A program made the translations under genes and the position numbers. 64,000 nt of DNA from Enterobacter sp. Bisph1 (GTDB lineage Bacteria; Pseudomonadota; Gammaproteobacteria; Enterobacterales; Enterobacteriaceae). The stretch is taken from contig NZ_JXAG01000049.1 in assembly GCF_000814905.1 (NCBI RefSeq), positions 1 to 64,000 on the forward strand. Direction: 5' to 3'. Positions 45,091 to 55,699 of this stretch are shown one piece after another (position 1 is the stretch's first letter; each line of letters opens with the position of its first letter). Below the pieces are notes generated by a model, which was not told the origin of the DNA, ran no database searches, and saw nothing but the letters and a program-made list of their open reading frames with translations.

Positions 45091-45107
45091 TATACGTTAA
45101 ACGTATA
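45091..45107. promoter_or_regulatory. Perfect palindrome, probable LysR operator
   Basis: TATACGT-TAA-ACGTATA is a perfect 7-3-7 inverted repeat (17 bp) and contains the LysR T-N11-A form. It lies 12 bp before the regulator start and about 95 bp before the transporter start. Confidence 0.7.
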
Positions 45108-45119
45108 GGCAATAATTTT

Positions 45120-46058
45120 ATGAAGCGGCAAGAGCGTATAGACCGGGTGGATCTGATGCGCACCTTTATTCGTATCGTTGAGGCGGGATCGCTATCGGCG
45201 GCGGCCAGGCAGCTGGAGACTACCCAGGCGACGGTTAGCCGCCGTTTGCAGTCGCTGGAGGCGCTGCTCGGCGCTAAGCTACTGCTGCGCACCACCCACG
45301 CCATGAAGCTGACGGATGATGGTGAACGTTGCTATCAACACGCAAAGCGGGTCACCGATGCCTGGATGGCGCTGGAGGATGAGCTGAACCAGTCCGATGA
45401 CGAGCCGGTAGGGATTTTACGCGTTCGCGCGCCCCATGCCTTTGGTCAGGAGCAACTCCTCGTGCCGCTGGCAGAGTTTCTGGAACGGCATCCGCAGCTC
45501 TCCGTCGAGTGGATGCTCAATGATAAACATGTCGATTTCCTCAGTGCCAATATCGATTGTGCCATTCGCGTTGGCGCAGAAGTGGATCCGGCCACGGTGT
45601 CGGTACTGCTGGCGGAAGTGCCCAGAAGTCTGGTTGCTTCGCCGACGCTGCTGGCGCGTTTCCCCGTCGTTGAGACACCGCAGCAGCTCTCCGCGCTACC
45701 GTGGATTGCGCTGAACACCTTTTACCAGCATGAAATCAATCTTACCGATGTAAACAGCGGGGAGAGCGCGCAGGTGGCTATCGCGCCGCGACTCTATACG
45801 GACAGCCTGTATGCGGCGCGTAATACCGCCCTTGCGGGATTAGGTGTGACGCTGATTTCCAGTTGGGCTGTGGAAGAAGAGTTACGCAGCGGCAAACTGA
45901 TTGCGCTATTGCCACAGTGGCAGGCCGCGCCGCTGCCTGTTCATCTGGTCTATCCGTGGGCGCGTTACTATCCGGCGCGACTGCGTAAATTTTTGCAACT
46001 GATGCGTGAAGTGATGCCGGGGCTCGGCGGCATGCGCCAGCCGGTGCGCCAGGCATAA
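45120..46058 (+). CDS. LysR-family transcription regulator
   Basis: A 312-residue LysR regulator. The winged helix-turn-helix is at residues 8-65 (SLSAAARQLETTQATVSRRLQSLE); the effector domain follows from about residue 95. The ATG at 45120 is chosen because an upstream in-frame GTG at 45078 would place the palindrome inside the gene. It should control itself and the divergent transporter. Ligand unknown. Confidence 0.88.
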   Translation: MKRQERIDRVDLMRTFIRIVEAGSLSAAARQLETTQATVSRRLQSLEALLGAKLLLRTTHAMKLTDDGERCYQHAKRVTDAWMALEDELNQSDDEPVGILRVRAPHAFGQEQLLVPLAEFLERHPQLSVEWMLNDKHVDFLSANIDCAIRVGAEVDPATVSVLLAEVPRSLVASPTLLARFPVVETPQQLSALPWIALNTFYQHEINLTDVNSGESAQVAIAPRLYTDSLYAARNTALAGLGVTLISSWAVEEELRSGKLIALLPQWQAAPLPVHLVYPWARYYPARLRKFLQLMREVMPGLGGMRQPVRQA

Positions 46059-46061
46059 AAA

Positions 46062-46088
46062 AGCCGACCCGAAGGTCGGCTGGTTTTT
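46062..46088. terminator. Bidirectional terminator between lysR and rne
   Basis: AGCCGACC-CGAA-GGTCGGCT with GGTTTTT after it on the plus strand and TTTTTTATG on the minus strand. It lies 3 bp after the regulator stop and 12 bp from the rne stop, so it serves both. Confidence 0.87.
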
Positions 46089-46100
46089 ACTGTCCGTCGC

Positions 46101-49100
46101 TTAATCGACAGCGTTCGGCTTTGTCGCCGGTGCGGTAGCCGTGTGGGTGGCGCTGTGGCCGCCCGCTGAACCTTTACCGTCAAAGACGAAGTGCGGACGT
46201 ACCCAGTCGCTGTGACGCGGTGCTTCCGGGACGTAGTCCGGTGCTGGTGCCTTGGTCATTGGCGCGCTGGCAACTTTATGCTCAGCAACGACAGCCGGAG
46301 CAGCAACCGGAGCAGGAGCAACGACCGGAGCAGGAGCAACGACCGGAGCAGGCATCTGCACAGGGGCAACGGTTTCCGCTGCTTTTTCTTCAACGCTAGC
46401 GGTTTCTTCAACCTCAACCACCACAGGGGCAGGGGTTTCAGTTTCAGCTTCTGTCGGGACAGCGTCCTGACGCGCCGGTTCGGCTTCTTCCACCACTTGC
46501 TGAGCAACGGTACGATCTTCTTCGGCGATGAGCTGCGGCTGTGCATCTACCTCAGTATCGATCGCTTCCGGATGACGGGTTTCAACGCTTACCGCTTGCG
46601 GTTCTTCAGTGCTGACCTGCGGTTCAACCACCACCGGCTCTGCGCTTTCCGTCGCCGCCTGCGGTTCAACAACGTCGCCCTGACGAGCGGTAACCAGCTG
46701 CGCTTCTGCCATCGCCGGAGCGACATCCTGCCCGGCAACAACAGTGTTTTCAACCGGCATCTCCTGCACCTGCTGCTCTTCCTGAACACGTGCAACCGGA
46801 TAGCTGATCCACACTTTACCAGACGCCATTTCCGGGGACGCACAGGCAGCCGCCAGCGGCATTGCTGACTGCATCGGATAGCGCTCATCGCGGTAGCGAC
46901 GACGACGTTGACCGCTGACGCGCAGATGGCGAGGAGAACGGCGAGAACGGCGCGGCATCGCGTTTTCGCGCGCGTCGTTATTCTCTTCGTGCTCCAGCAC
47001 CGGTGCGGTATCTACAACTGCCGGCAGGTCGACTTTTGCCAGTTGAGTGTTCTGCGCGGGAGCGATCGGCTCGGCAGCCTCTTCAACGCGATTTTCTTCG
47101 CGGCTGTCGACGATACGCACTTTCTGACTCAGCTGACGCTGTTTACGACGCGGCATCACCTGCACGCGCTCTTCCTGTTCAGTCTCCTGAGCAGGTACTT
47201 CGTCACGGGTCAGTTCTTTAACGTCCTGCTGCGCCTGGCGCTTATCATCGTTACGGCGACGCGGGCGTTCACGGCGAGGCTGCTGCGGCTCATCACGGGA
47301 TTTCGCCTTTTCGGTTTCATCCACAGCGACCGGCTGGCGAGACTCACGGGTTTCTGCGTTCTGCTGCGATTTTTCGCGGCGATTACGACGATTTTCTTCG
47401 CGGTTATCACGATTATCACGGTTATCGCGGCTTTCGCGCCCTTCGTTGCCTTCGCTGCGGCTATCACGACGGTCGTTGCGATCGCGACGGTTGCCCTGAC
47501 GCGATTTGCGGCGATCCTGTGAACGCTCCGGCTTGTCGGCTTTTTTCTCCTCTTCCACTTCAACCGGCGCCGGGGCTGCTTCGCCCGCGAACAGACCTTT
47601 CAGTGCAGAGAGGAAACGGCCAAACAGGCCCGGCGCGGCATCGTTAGTTGATGCGGTTGCAGTAGCAGGCTGCACGGCTGGCGCGGCGGTGGCTGGCGCT
47701 TGCGGTACTGGCGGAATATCCGGCATCACAAAGGTGGCCAGCGCAGGCTGTTCCGGTAATTTACGTTCGGCGTACTCTTCTTCAGACGGCAGCGCCATCG
47801 CTTCTTCATGCAGTTTCGGCAACAAGTAGCTCAGGGTTGGCGTCTCTTCGCCTTTGCGTACGCGTAGCACGGAATAGTGCGGCGTTTCCATCTGGTCGTT
47901 TGGCACGATCACGCAGCGTACGCCGCCCTGACGGGCTTCGATGGCGCTGACCGCCGCGCGTTTTTCGTTAAGCAGGTAAGAGGCGACCGGAACCGGCACA
48001 ATCGCGTGCACTTCCTGGGTGTTCTCTTTTAACGCTTCTTCTTCAATCAGGCGCAGAATCGACAGCGACAGGGATTCGTTATCACGAACGGTGCCGGTGC
48101 CGCTGCAGCGCGGGCAAACATGATGGCTGGATTCGCCCAGCGACGGACTCAGACGCTGGCGGGACATCTCCAGCAGGCCGAAACGGGAAATATGGCTAAT
48201 CTGGATACGTGCACGATCCTGACGGACCGCTTCGCGCAGGCGGTTTTCAACCGCACGCTGGTGACGCACCGGGGTCATATCGATAAAGTCGATAACGATC
48301 AGGCCGCCAAGGTCGCGCAGACGGAGCTGGCGAGCAATCTCATCCGCCGCTTCCAGGTTGGTGTTGAACGCGGTCTCTTCGATATCGCCGCCGCGAGTTG
48401 CGCGCGCAGAGTTAATATCGATAGCGGTCAGCGCTTCGGTACTGTCAATAACGATGGAGCCGCCGGACGGCAGACGCACTTCACGCTGGAAAGCGGATTC
48501 AATTTGCGACTCGATCTGGTAATGGCTGAACAGCGGAATTTCACCGGTGTAGAGTTTAATTTTGCTGCTGAAATCGGGACGGCCCAGCGCGGAGATGTGC
48601 TGACGAGCCAGCTCAAGCACTTTCGGGTTATCGATAAGGATTTCGCCGATATCCTGGCGCAGATAGTCGCGGAAGGCGCGCACAATCACGTTGCTTTCCT
48701 GATGGATCAGGAACGGCGCAGAACGGCTTTCGGCCGCTTTCTGGATGGCTTCCCAGTGTTTCAAACGGAAGCTCAGATCCCACTGCAGCGCTTCGGCGGA
48801 TTTACCCACCCCGGCGGTACGCACAATAAGGCCCATGCCATCCGGCAGTTCAAGGCTTGAGAGCGCTTCTTTCAGTTCGGTACGATCGTCGCCTTCAATC
48901 CGGCGCGAGATACCGCCCGCACGCGGGTTGTTGGGCATCAGCACCAGATAGCTGCCGGCGAGGCTGATAAACGTCGTCAGCGCTGCGCCTTTGTTACCGC
49001 GCTCTTCTTTATCAATCTGGACGATAACTTCCTGGCCTTCGCGCAGCACATCTTTGATGTTCGGACGACCATGTGCGTTGTAGTTAGCAGGGAAGTATTC

Positions 49101-49325
49101 GCGGGCGATCTCTTTGAGGGGGAGGAAACCGTGACGCTCGGCACCGTAATCAACAAATGCGGCTTCAAGGCTGGGTTCAATGCGGGTGATTTTACCTTTG
49201 TAGATGTTCGCTTTTTTCTGTTCGTGGCCCGGGCTTTCGATATCCAGGTCGTACAGACGTTGCCCATCAACAAGTGCGACACGCAACTCTTCTTGCTGAG
49301 TTGCGTTGATTAACATTCTTTTCAT
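46101..49325 (-). CDS. rne: Ribonuclease E
   Basis: A 1074-residue endoribonuclease and scaffold of the degradosome. The catalytic half (to about residue 530) has an S1 domain, the catalytic Asp in DINSA, a second Asp in IVIDFIDM, and the Zn-link CPRC. The C-terminal half is disordered, with an arginine-rich RNA-binding part (about 600-690), an Ala/Pro/Glu-rich part and the PNPase-binding end [13 protein letters not shown]. coli RNase E is 1061 residues; the extra length lies in the low-complexity half. Confidence 0.97.
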   Translation of the reverse strand: MKRMLINATQQEELRVALVDGQRLYDLDIESPGHEQKKANIYKGKITRIEPSLEAAFVDYGAERHGFLPLKEIAREYFPANYNAHGRPNIKDVLREGQEVIVQIDKEERGNKGAALTTFISLAGSYLVLMPNNPRAGGISRRIEGDDRTELKEALSSLELPDGMGLIVRTAGVGKSAEALQWDLSFRLKHWEAIQKAAESRSAPFLIHQESNVIVRAFRDYLRQDIGEILIDNPKVLELARQHISALGRPDFSSKIKLYTGEIPLFSHYQIESQIESAFQREVRLPSGGSIVIDSTEALTAIDINSARATRGGDIEETAFNTNLEAADEIARQLRLRDLGGLIVIDFIDMTPVRHQRAVENRLREAVRQDRARIQISHISRFGLLEMSRQRLSPSLGESSHHVCPRCSGTGTVRDNESLSLSILRLIEEEALKENTQEVHAIVPVPVASYLLNEKRAAVSAIEARQGGVRCVIVPNDQMETPHYSVLRVRKGEETPTLSYLLPKLHEEAMALPSEEEYAERKLPEQPALATFVMPDIPPVPQAPATAAPAVQPATATASTNDAAPGLFGRFLSALKGLFAGEAAPAPVEVEEEKKADKPERSQDRRKSRQGNRRDRNDRRDSRSEGNEGRESRDNRDNRDNREENRRNRREKSQQNAETRESRQPVAVDETEKAKSRDEPQQPRRERPRRRNDDKRQAQQDVKELTRDEVPAQETEQEERVQVMPRRKQRQLSQKVRIVDSREENRVEEAAEPIAPAQNTQLAKVDLPAVVDTAPVLEHEENNDARENAMPRRSRRSPRHLRVSGQRRRRYRDERYPMQSAMPLAAACASPEMASGKVWISYPVARVQEEQQVQEMPVENTVVAGQDVAPAMAEAQLVTARQGDVVEPQAATESAEPVVVEPQVSTEEPQAVSVETRHPEAIDTEVDAQPQLIAEEDRTVAQQVVEEAEPARQDAVPTEAETETPAPVVVEVEETASVEEKAAETVAPVQMPAPVVAPAPVVAPAPVAAPAVVAEHKVASAPMTKAPAPDYVPEAPRHSDWVRPHFVFDGKGSAGGHSATHTATAPATKPNAVD
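46307..46352. repeat. 18 bp tandem repeat inside rne
   Basis: The unit CCGGAGCAGGAGCAACGA occurs twice in full (46307-46324, 46325-46342) and a third time in part (46343-46352). On the coding strand it encodes a hexapeptide repeat of the type APAPVV in the disordered C-terminal half. A whole number of codons means copy changes would stay in frame. Confidence 0.9.
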
Positions 49326-49895
49326 TGTAACTTACTCATTATTCTTACATTGACGACTAAGCTGCGGGCAAGATATCGCCTTTCCGGGGGAGAACCGATG
49401 GCCTCGAGTCTGTTCACGTCGCCAACCTCACGGTTGTCGTTCGCTTAAGAGGCGCAGTGTGTCGGTTGCCTGTGTTTCCTGTGGAAAACACAGCGCAATT
49501 ATCAGGGGAACAGCCTGGGAAAAACTCTCCAGAGAAGATTCCATCTACCGGTAAGGACTGCAACCCGCAGCCCGCTAACTGCCTGAAAGCTCAATACGTC
49601 TTACGCCATTGCTGCGTGTATGATCGGACAGGCAAAACTGGTCATTCCGTTTATTTACTTGTTTTAACAAGATTCAACACGGAAAACCGCAACATTATTC
49701 CCTGCGAACCCTGTTATAGCAAGCTGACTTTTACCATTTATCACCCGGTTACTCACAGTTTTTTCACCTTTGTGCGAAGATTGGTTTAAGAACCGCCGCC
49801 TCATCGGTGTAAAACGAAGTTGCCGAGTCAATTGTAAATATAAGCATAGAAAAATGAGTGGCGCTAATCATCGCGGCTATTTAGAATCGCCTCCC
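49326..49895. promoter_or_regulatory. rne leader and rne/rluC divergent promoters
   Basis: 570 bp without a credible gene separate rne and rluC. On the minus strand an extended -10 (TGCTATAAC, 49713-49721) would give a start near 49706 and a leader of about 380 nt. This agrees with the 361 nt rne leader of E. coli, which folds into hairpins that RNase E itself binds to lower its own mRNA (Rfam rne5). The promoter of rluC must lie in the rest. Leader position is inference from length and the -10. Confidence 0.7.
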
Positions 49896-50849
49896 ATGAA
49901 AACTGAGACACCATCCGTAAAATTTGTTGCTATTACCGCCGACGAAGCGGGGCAGCGCATCGATAATTTTTTGCGTACCCAGCTCAAAGGGGTGCCTAAA
50001 AGCATGATTTACCGCATTCTGCGTAAAGGCGAAGTGCGGGTGAACAAAAAACGCGTTAAGCCGGAATATAAACTGGAAGCGGGCGATGAAATTCGCGTTC
50101 CGCCGGTGCGTGTGGCAGAAAGAGAAGAAGAGGCGGTCTCCCCGCATCTGCAAAAAGTGGCCCAGCTCAGCGACGTTATTCTGTATGAAGACGATCATAT
50201 CCTGGTGCTCAACAAACCCTCCGGTACGGCGGTACACGGCGGTAGCGGATTAAGTTTCGGCGTGATTGAAGGTCTGCGCGCGTTGCGCCCGGAAGCCCGT
50301 TTCCTTGAGCTGGTGCACCGTCTCGATCGCGATACCTCTGGCGTCTTGCTGGTGGCAAAAAAACGTTCCGCTTTACGTTCGCTGCACGAACAGCTGCGCG
50401 GTAAAGAGATGCAGAAGGATTATCTGGCGCTGGTACGTGGTCAGTGGCAGTCCCATGTGAAAGCGGTGCAGGCGCCGTTGCTGAAAAATATTCTGCAAAG
50501 CGGTGAGCGCATTGTGCGGGTAAACAGCGAAGGCAAACCTTCAGAAACGCGTTTTAAAGTCGAAGAGCGCTACGAGTTCGCCACGCTGGTACGCTGCAGC
50601 CCGGTCACGGGTCGCACGCATCAGATTCGTGTGCACACTCAGCATGCGGGCCATCCTATTGCCTTTGACGATCGCTACGGCGACCGGGAATTTGATAAGC
50701 AACTGGCAGGTACGGGCCTGTCGCGTCTGTTCTTGCATGCTGCGGCGCTCAAATTTACCCATCCAAATACCGGCGAGACGCTGCGTATTGAAGCGCCCCT
50801 TGATGAGGCGCTAAAGCGCTGCCTGCAGGTATTACGCAACGCTAAATAA
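49896..50849 (+). CDS. rluC: 23S rRNA pseudouridine synthase RluC
   Basis: A 317-residue enzyme that makes pseudouridine at 955, 2504 and 2580 of 23S rRNA (E. coli numbering). An N-terminal S4 RNA-binding domain (about 20-80) precedes the catalytic domain with its Asp in HRLDRDTSG. The ATG at 49896 gives MKTETPSVK as in E. coli. Two residues shorter than E. coli near QLAGTGLSR. Confidence 0.96.
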   Translation: MKTETPSVKFVAITADEAGQRIDNFLRTQLKGVPKSMIYRILRKGEVRVNKKRVKPEYKLEAGDEIRVPPVRVAEREEEAVSPHLQKVAQLSDVILYEDDHILVLNKPSGTAVHGGSGLSFGVIEGLRALRPEARFLELVHRLDRDTSGVLLVAKKRSALRSLHEQLRGKEMQKDYLALVRGQWQSHVKAVQAPLLKNILQSGERIVRVNSEGKPSETRFKVEERYEFATLVRCSPVTGRTHQIRVHTQHAGHPIAFDDRYGDREFDKQLAGTGLSRLFLHAAALKFTHPNTGETLRIEAPLDEALKRCLQVLRNAK

Positions 50850-50873
50850 AAGCCCCCTCGCGCAGGCGAGGGG
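50845..50873 (-). terminator. Terminator of the secreted hydrolase gene
   Basis: On the minus strand CCCCTCGC-CTGC-GCGAGGGG is followed by GCTTTTATTT. It lies 6 bp after the hydrolase stop and may also slow rluC transcripts, though the plus strand lacks a T run. Confidence 0.65.
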
Positions 50874-50878
50874 TGTGA

Positions 50879-52030
50879 TTAAGGTTTTAGCCACTTATCC
50901 AGCCACGGAAACACTTCCTCCTGCTGTTCCTTATAAAAAACGTGTCCCAGTTGCGGCCAGCTTTTGGTCACCAGCCTGTCGTCTGCCTGCTGTGACGACC
51001 AAACGCGGTGAGCTTTATCAAACGCCTCTGTTACCGCCTCCGCCGGGAATAGCGTATCTTTGCCGCCGCTAAAAATCAGCATCGGTTTTGGCGCCGCGAT
51101 GCTGGCGATATCGGGAATATCCATTCGAGCGGGCATGCCCGGGTGCAGCATATAAAACGCCGACTGGCCGCGCAGCACGTTGTTGCCGGGCTGCATCAGA
51201 CCGTTATAGGTGCCAAACCACGAAATGACGGCGGTAGCGGCGACTTTATCGCTCAGTGCTGCCAGCTGCCAGGCGCGAAAACCGCCCATAGAAAAGCCGA
51301 GTACGCCAACCCGTTGCGGATCAACTCCCGGTAGCGCGGCAATAAAATCGACGGTACGCATATCTTCATAGGCCACTTCGCCCGCCAGCGATCGACCCAG
51401 ATTGAAGTAGTTGCTGGCTAACGCCTGCTGTTGCTCATACACCATCGGTCCGCGATCGCCAAAGCCTGGGCTGTCGATAGCGATAACGGCATAGCCCCGG
51501 CTAGCCAGCTCATCGCCAATAAATTTACCGCTGAAGAATTTGTCCGCCCAGGCCTGGGCGCTGGTAAGCTTTTCTTTGTCGCCCCAGGGACGAATCAATT
51601 TCTCTTTGCCGATATCAAACTTCGAACCATGATCGTGCAGCAGTACCATCGCCGGATGTGGGCCGGGGGATTTCGGCATCAGCAGCAGGGCAGAAATACG
51701 ATTATCATCGGTGATATTGATCGCCAGTTTTTCAGCCGTATAGCTGCCGCGATCTTCTTTTGCTATCGACTGTGGCGCAAAAGGTTTTGTCGCATCGGGG
51801 GTAAGCAGGGCGTGACGAAGAAGCTGGCGGCTATGGGTTTGCCAGTGATGAAAGTCATTGAAATTTCCCGATAGCCAGGAGTCGGGATAGCGCATTTGCG
51901 CTTTCATTGCAGGCCAGCTTGCCGGGAGATTGCCTTCGACAATCCCCTCTTTTTGCCACGTCTCTTGTGCCCAGACAGGGGCGGAAGCCAACAGCGCAAG
52001 GGCCAGCGGCAGCGCACGACATAACTTCAT
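50879..52030 (-). CDS. Secreted alpha/beta hydrolase
   Basis: A 383-residue protein with a signal peptide ending VWAQ (about residue 21). The nucleophile elbow GFSMGG, an Asp in SGGKDTLF and a late His in LGHVFY form a plausible Ser-Asp-His triad of the dienelactone hydrolase or acetyl-xylan esterase type. It should act in the periplasm as an esterase. Two ATG codons in tandem (52033, 52030); the second is better spaced from AAGGAG. E. coli lacks a gene here. Confidence 0.85.
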   Translation of the reverse strand: MKLCRALPLALALLASAPVWAQETWQKEGIVEGNLPASWPAMKAQMRYPDSWLSGNFNDFHHWQTHSRQLLRHALLTPDATKPFAPQSIAKEDRGSYTAEKLAINITDDNRISALLLMPKSPGPHPAMVLLHDHGSKFDIGKEKLIRPWGDKEKLTSAQAWADKFFSGKFIGDELASRGYAVIAIDSPGFGDRGPMVYEQQQALASNYFNLGRSLAGEVAYEDMRTVDFIAALPGVDPQRVGVLGFSMGGFRAWQLAALSDKVAATAVISWFGTYNGLMQPGNNVLRGQSAFYMLHPGMPARMDIPDIASIAAPKPMLIFSGGKDTLFPAEAVTEAFDKAHRVWSSQQADDRLVTKSWPQLGHVFYKEQQEEVFPWLDKWLKP

Positions 52031-52043
52031 CATCTCTCCTTAA

Positions 52044-52062
52044 ATTAAAACGACGTTTTAAT
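52044..52062. promoter_or_regulatory. Perfect 19 bp palindrome before the hydrolase
   Basis: ATTAAAACG-A-CGTTTTAAT is a perfect 9-1-9 inverted repeat, 13 bp upstream of the hydrolase start and just 5' of its ribosome site. Its size and form suit a TetR-type dimer. No candidate regulator gene lies beside it. Confidence 0.7.
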
Positions 52063-52115
52063 ATTGATGAAGAATGTAGTGATTGCTTAAAAAAGAATCT
52101 GTGATCGGCAAAGCA

Positions 52116-52700
52116 TTAGTTTAACAACGGGTTACACTCTTCGCGGCGCAGCATCTGACAGAGCGCAATCAGCGGCAAACCCACCAGCGTATTAGGATCG
52201 CGTCCCTCAAGCCGTTCGAAAAGCGTGATGCCTAACCCTTCGCTTTTGAAACTGCCGGCGCAACTGAGCGGGTGCTCTTTGCGCACATAATTTTCGATCT
52301 CTTGTTCGCTTAAGTGGCGAAAATGCACGTCGAAGGGTTCGCATTCCGTCTGGCAATGACCTGTAACGGTATTTAACAGCGCAAGGCCAGTATAAAAGGT
52401 CACAATATTGCCGCTGGCCTTGAGCAACTGCTGGCACGCGTTTTCAACGGTGTGCGGTTTGCCGGCGATTTCGCCATCCAGTACGCAAACCTGATCGCTG
52501 CCAATTATTAAATGTTGCGGGTAAAGGTGGGCCAGCGAGTGGGCTTTTTCTTGTGCCAGCCTTAATACCAGATGGCGTGGCGTTTCGCCTGGATGAGGCG
52601 TTTCGTCGGTTTGTGGCGCGGCACACTCAAAGGGTAAACCGAGCTTGTCGAGCAGGGCGCGTCGCCAGGGCGAAGTGGAAGCAAGGATAATTTGCGACAT
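52116..52700 (-). CDS. yceF: 7-methyl-GTP pyrophosphatase YceF (Maf family)
   Basis: A 194-residue nucleotide house-cleaning enzyme that hydrolyses m7GTP. The Maf motifs [10 protein letters not shown] (N-terminus), the SDQV metal site near residue 69, and the late [13 protein letters not shown] are intact. Length equals E. coli YceF. Divergent from yceD across 141 bp. Confidence 0.95.
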   Translation of the reverse strand: MSQIILASTSPWRRALLDKLGLPFECAAPQTDETPHPGETPRHLVLRLAQEKAHSLAHLYPQHLIIGSDQVCVLDGEIAGKPHTVENACQQLLKASGNIVTFYTGLALLNTVTGHCQTECEPFDVHFRHLSEQEIENYVRKEHPLSCAGSFKSEGLGITLFERLEGRDPNTLVGLPLIALCQMLRREECNPLLN

Positions 52701-52829
52701 ATTTTTTTCACCAAATATGGCTTAACAATGCCAGGCATTTTAAACTGTAGGCCGCAATGTGTGCGAATTATTGGCAAAAGGCAACCGCAGGCTGCCTTTT
52801 TCTTTGACTCTATGACGTTACAAAGTTAA

Positions 52830-53363
<534 letters not shown>

Positions 53364-53367
53364 TTAA

Positions 53368-53553
<186 letters not shown>

Positions 53554-53632
53554 TCACGCGCAAGCGTGATGAAGCTTAGTGAGGATTTCCCCGCGTAAGC
53601 GGGGATATACCGAACGAGGCTGCGACGATACC

Positions 53633-54721
53633 TTGACACGTCTAACCCTGGCGTTAGATGTCATGGGGGGAGATTTCGGCCCATCCGTGACAGTGCCTGC
53701 AGCTTTGCAGGCACTGAATTCTAATTCGCAACTCAACCTTCTTTTAGTCGGCGATCCCGACGCTATCACGCCATTACTTGCCAAAGCTGATTTCGAGCAA
53801 CGCTCTCGTTTGCTTATTGTTCCTGCACAGTCAGTTATTGCCAGTGATGCGCGCGCAGCGCAGGCGATCCGTAATAGCCGCGGCACCTCAATGCGCATGG
53901 CGCTTGAGCTGGTTAAAGAAGGGCGCGCTCAGGCCTGCGTCAGCGCAGGCAACACCGGCGCGCTAATGGGGCTGGCGAAAATGCTGCTCAAGCCCTTAGA
54001 AGGGATTGAGCGTCCTGCGTTGGTGACGGTGCTGCCGCACCAACAGAAAGGCAAAACCGTGGTGCTGGATCTTGGCGCTAACGTTGATTGTGATAGCACT
54101 ATGCTGGCGCAGTTTGCGGTGATGGGCGCGGTGATGGCCGAAGAGATCCTCGGCATTGCCACGCCGCGCGTGGCGCTGCTGAATATTGGCGAAGAAGAGA
54201 CCAAAGGGCACGATAGCATTCGCGATGCCGCAGTAATATTACGCGCGATGCCCGCAATGAATTACATTGGTTATCTTGAAGCAAATGAACTATTGACTGG
54301 CAAAACGGATGTACTGGTTTGTGACGGATTTACAGGAAACGTTACATTAAAAACCATGGAAGGCGTGGTCAGAATGTTCCTTTCACTGCTGAAATCGCAG
54401 GGGGAAGGAAAAAAAAGGTCGTGGTGGCTGATTTTATTAAAGCGTTGGTTACAAAAAAGCCTGACAAGGCGATTCAGTCACCTCAACCCCGACCAGTATA
54501 ATGGCGCCTGTCTGTTAGGATTGCGCGGCACCGTGATTAAGAGTCACGGCGCAGCCAATCAGCGCGCATTTAGCGTCGCTATTGAGCAGGCAGTGCAGGC
54601 GGTGCAGCGGCAGGTTCCACAACGGATCGCCGCTCGCCTCGAATCTGTGTATGCACCCTCGTCTTCGCAGCCCTCTGCGGGCGAAAACCAGAGCGTGTGT
54701 ATATTACCCAAGAGTGACTGA
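53633..54721 (+). CDS. plsX: Phosphate acyltransferase PlsX
   Basis: A 362-residue peripheral membrane enzyme that converts acyl-ACP to acyl-phosphate for phospholipid synthesis. The N-terminal [12 protein letters not shown] and the CDGFTGNV loop are typical. The start is TTG at 53633, as in E. coli; an upstream in-frame ATG at 53579 falls in a hairpin. The last 20 residues ([14 protein letters not shown]) differ from E. coli and are slightly longer. Confidence 0.95.
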   Translation: MTRLTLALDVMGGDFGPSVTVPAALQALNSNSQLNLLLVGDPDAITPLLAKADFEQRSRLLIVPAQSVIASDARAAQAIRNSRGTSMRMALELVKEGRAQACVSAGNTGALMGLAKMLLKPLEGIERPALVTVLPHQQKGKTVVLDLGANVDCDSTMLAQFAVMGAVMAEEILGIATPRVALLNIGEEETKGHDSIRDAAVILRAMPAMNYIGYLEANELLTGKTDVLVCDGFTGNVTLKTMEGVVRMFLSLLKSQGEGKKRSWWLILLKRWLQKSLTRRFSHLNPDQYNGACLLGLRGTVIKSHGAANQRAFSVAIEQAVQAVQRQVPQRIAARLESVYAPSSSQPSAGENQSVCILPKSD

Positions 54722-54727
54722 GCGTAC

Positions 54728-55681
54728 ATGTATACAAAGATTATTGGTACCGGCAGTTATCTGCCTGAGCAGGTTCGAACCAATGCTGATTTAGAGAAGA
54801 TGGTTGAAACCTCAGATGAGTGGATTGTCACCCGTACGGGGATCCGTGAGCGCCGTATTGCGGGCGCAAATGAAACGGTTTCGACGATGGGCTATGAAGC
54901 CGCCAAACGCGCGCTTGAAATGTCCGGCATTGATAACGAACAGATTGGCTTGATCATTGTTGCAACGACCTCAGCAACGCACGCATTTCCAAGCGCAGCC
55001 TGCCAAATCCAGAATATGCTGGGCATCAAAGGCTGCCCGGCTTTTGACGTCGCCGCGGCCTGTGCAGGCTTCACCTACGCCTTAAGCATCGCCGATCAAT
55101 ATGTGAAATCCGGTGCGGTGAAACATGCGCTGGTTATTGGTTCCGATGCGCTGGCGCGGACATTAGATCCTGCCGATCGCGGCACGATTATTCTGTTTGG
55201 CGATGGCGCGGGCGCCGTAGTGCTGGGGGCGTCTGAAGAGCAAGGGATCATTTCCACCCATATGCATGCCGACGGCAGTTACGGCGAGCTGCTGGCGCTG
55301 CCGAATCTCGATCGCGTGAACCCGGAAAACCCGACCTATTTAACCATGGCGGGTAACGAAGTGTTTAAAGTGGCGGTGACGGAGCTTGCGCATATTGTTG
55401 ATGAAACCTTAGCCGCGAATAATCTTGAGCGCAGCGAGCTCGACTGGCTGGTGCCGCATCAGGCTAACCTGCGCATTATCAGCGCGACGGCGAAAAAACT
55501 GGGCATGTCGATGGATAACGTCGTCGTGACGCTGGATCGCCACGGTAATACCTCTGCGGCTTCGGTCCCTTGCGCCCTTGACGAAGCCGTTCGCGACGGC
55601 CGCATCAAACCGGGGCAACTGGTCCTGCTGGAAGCATTCGGCGGCGGGTTCACCTGGGGCTCAGCGCTGGTTCGTTTCTGA
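54728..55681 (+). CDS. fabH: Beta-ketoacyl-ACP synthase III
   Basis: A 317-residue enzyme that starts fatty acid synthesis by joining acetyl-CoA and malonyl-ACP. Catalytic Cys112 (AAACAGF), His in VPHQAN and Asn in [10 protein letters not shown] are all present. Length equals E. coli. It follows plsX by 6 bp. Confidence 0.97.
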   Translation: MYTKIIGTGSYLPEQVRTNADLEKMVETSDEWIVTRTGIRERRIAGANETVSTMGYEAAKRALEMSGIDNEQIGLIIVATTSATHAFPSAACQIQNMLGIKGCPAFDVAAACAGFTYALSIADQYVKSGAVKHALVIGSDALARTLDPADRGTIILFGDGAGAVVLGASEEQGIISTHMHADGSYGELLALPNLDRVNPENPTYLTMAGNEVFKVAVTELAHIVDETLAANNLERSELDWLVPHQANLRIISATAKKLGMSMDNVVVTLDRHGNTSAASVPCALDEAVRDGRIKPGQLVLLEAFGGGFTWGSALVRF

Positions 55682-55699
55682 GTATTAAGGATAAAAATA

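Noticed and set aside
46191-46868. 225-codon plus-strand frame opposite rne
   Set aside because: It mirrors the repetitive C-terminal half of rne; the product is low-complexity Arg/Ser/Phe sequence.
48120-48860. 246-codon plus-strand frame opposite rne
   Set aside because: Antisense to the catalytic half of RNase E, where amino-acid constraint keeps the reverse frame open.
49457-49789. 110-codon plus-strand frame in the rne/rluC gap
   Set aside because: It covers the rne leader, whose structured RNA explains the conservation, and has no ribosome site or family.
53589-53604. CRISPR-repeat-like hairpin CCCCGC-GTAA-GCGGGG between rpmF and plsX
   Set aside because: It resembles the core of the type I-E repeat but occurs once, with no spacer or second copy, and a similar hairpin lies at this place in E. 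coli. More likely a leader structure before plsX.
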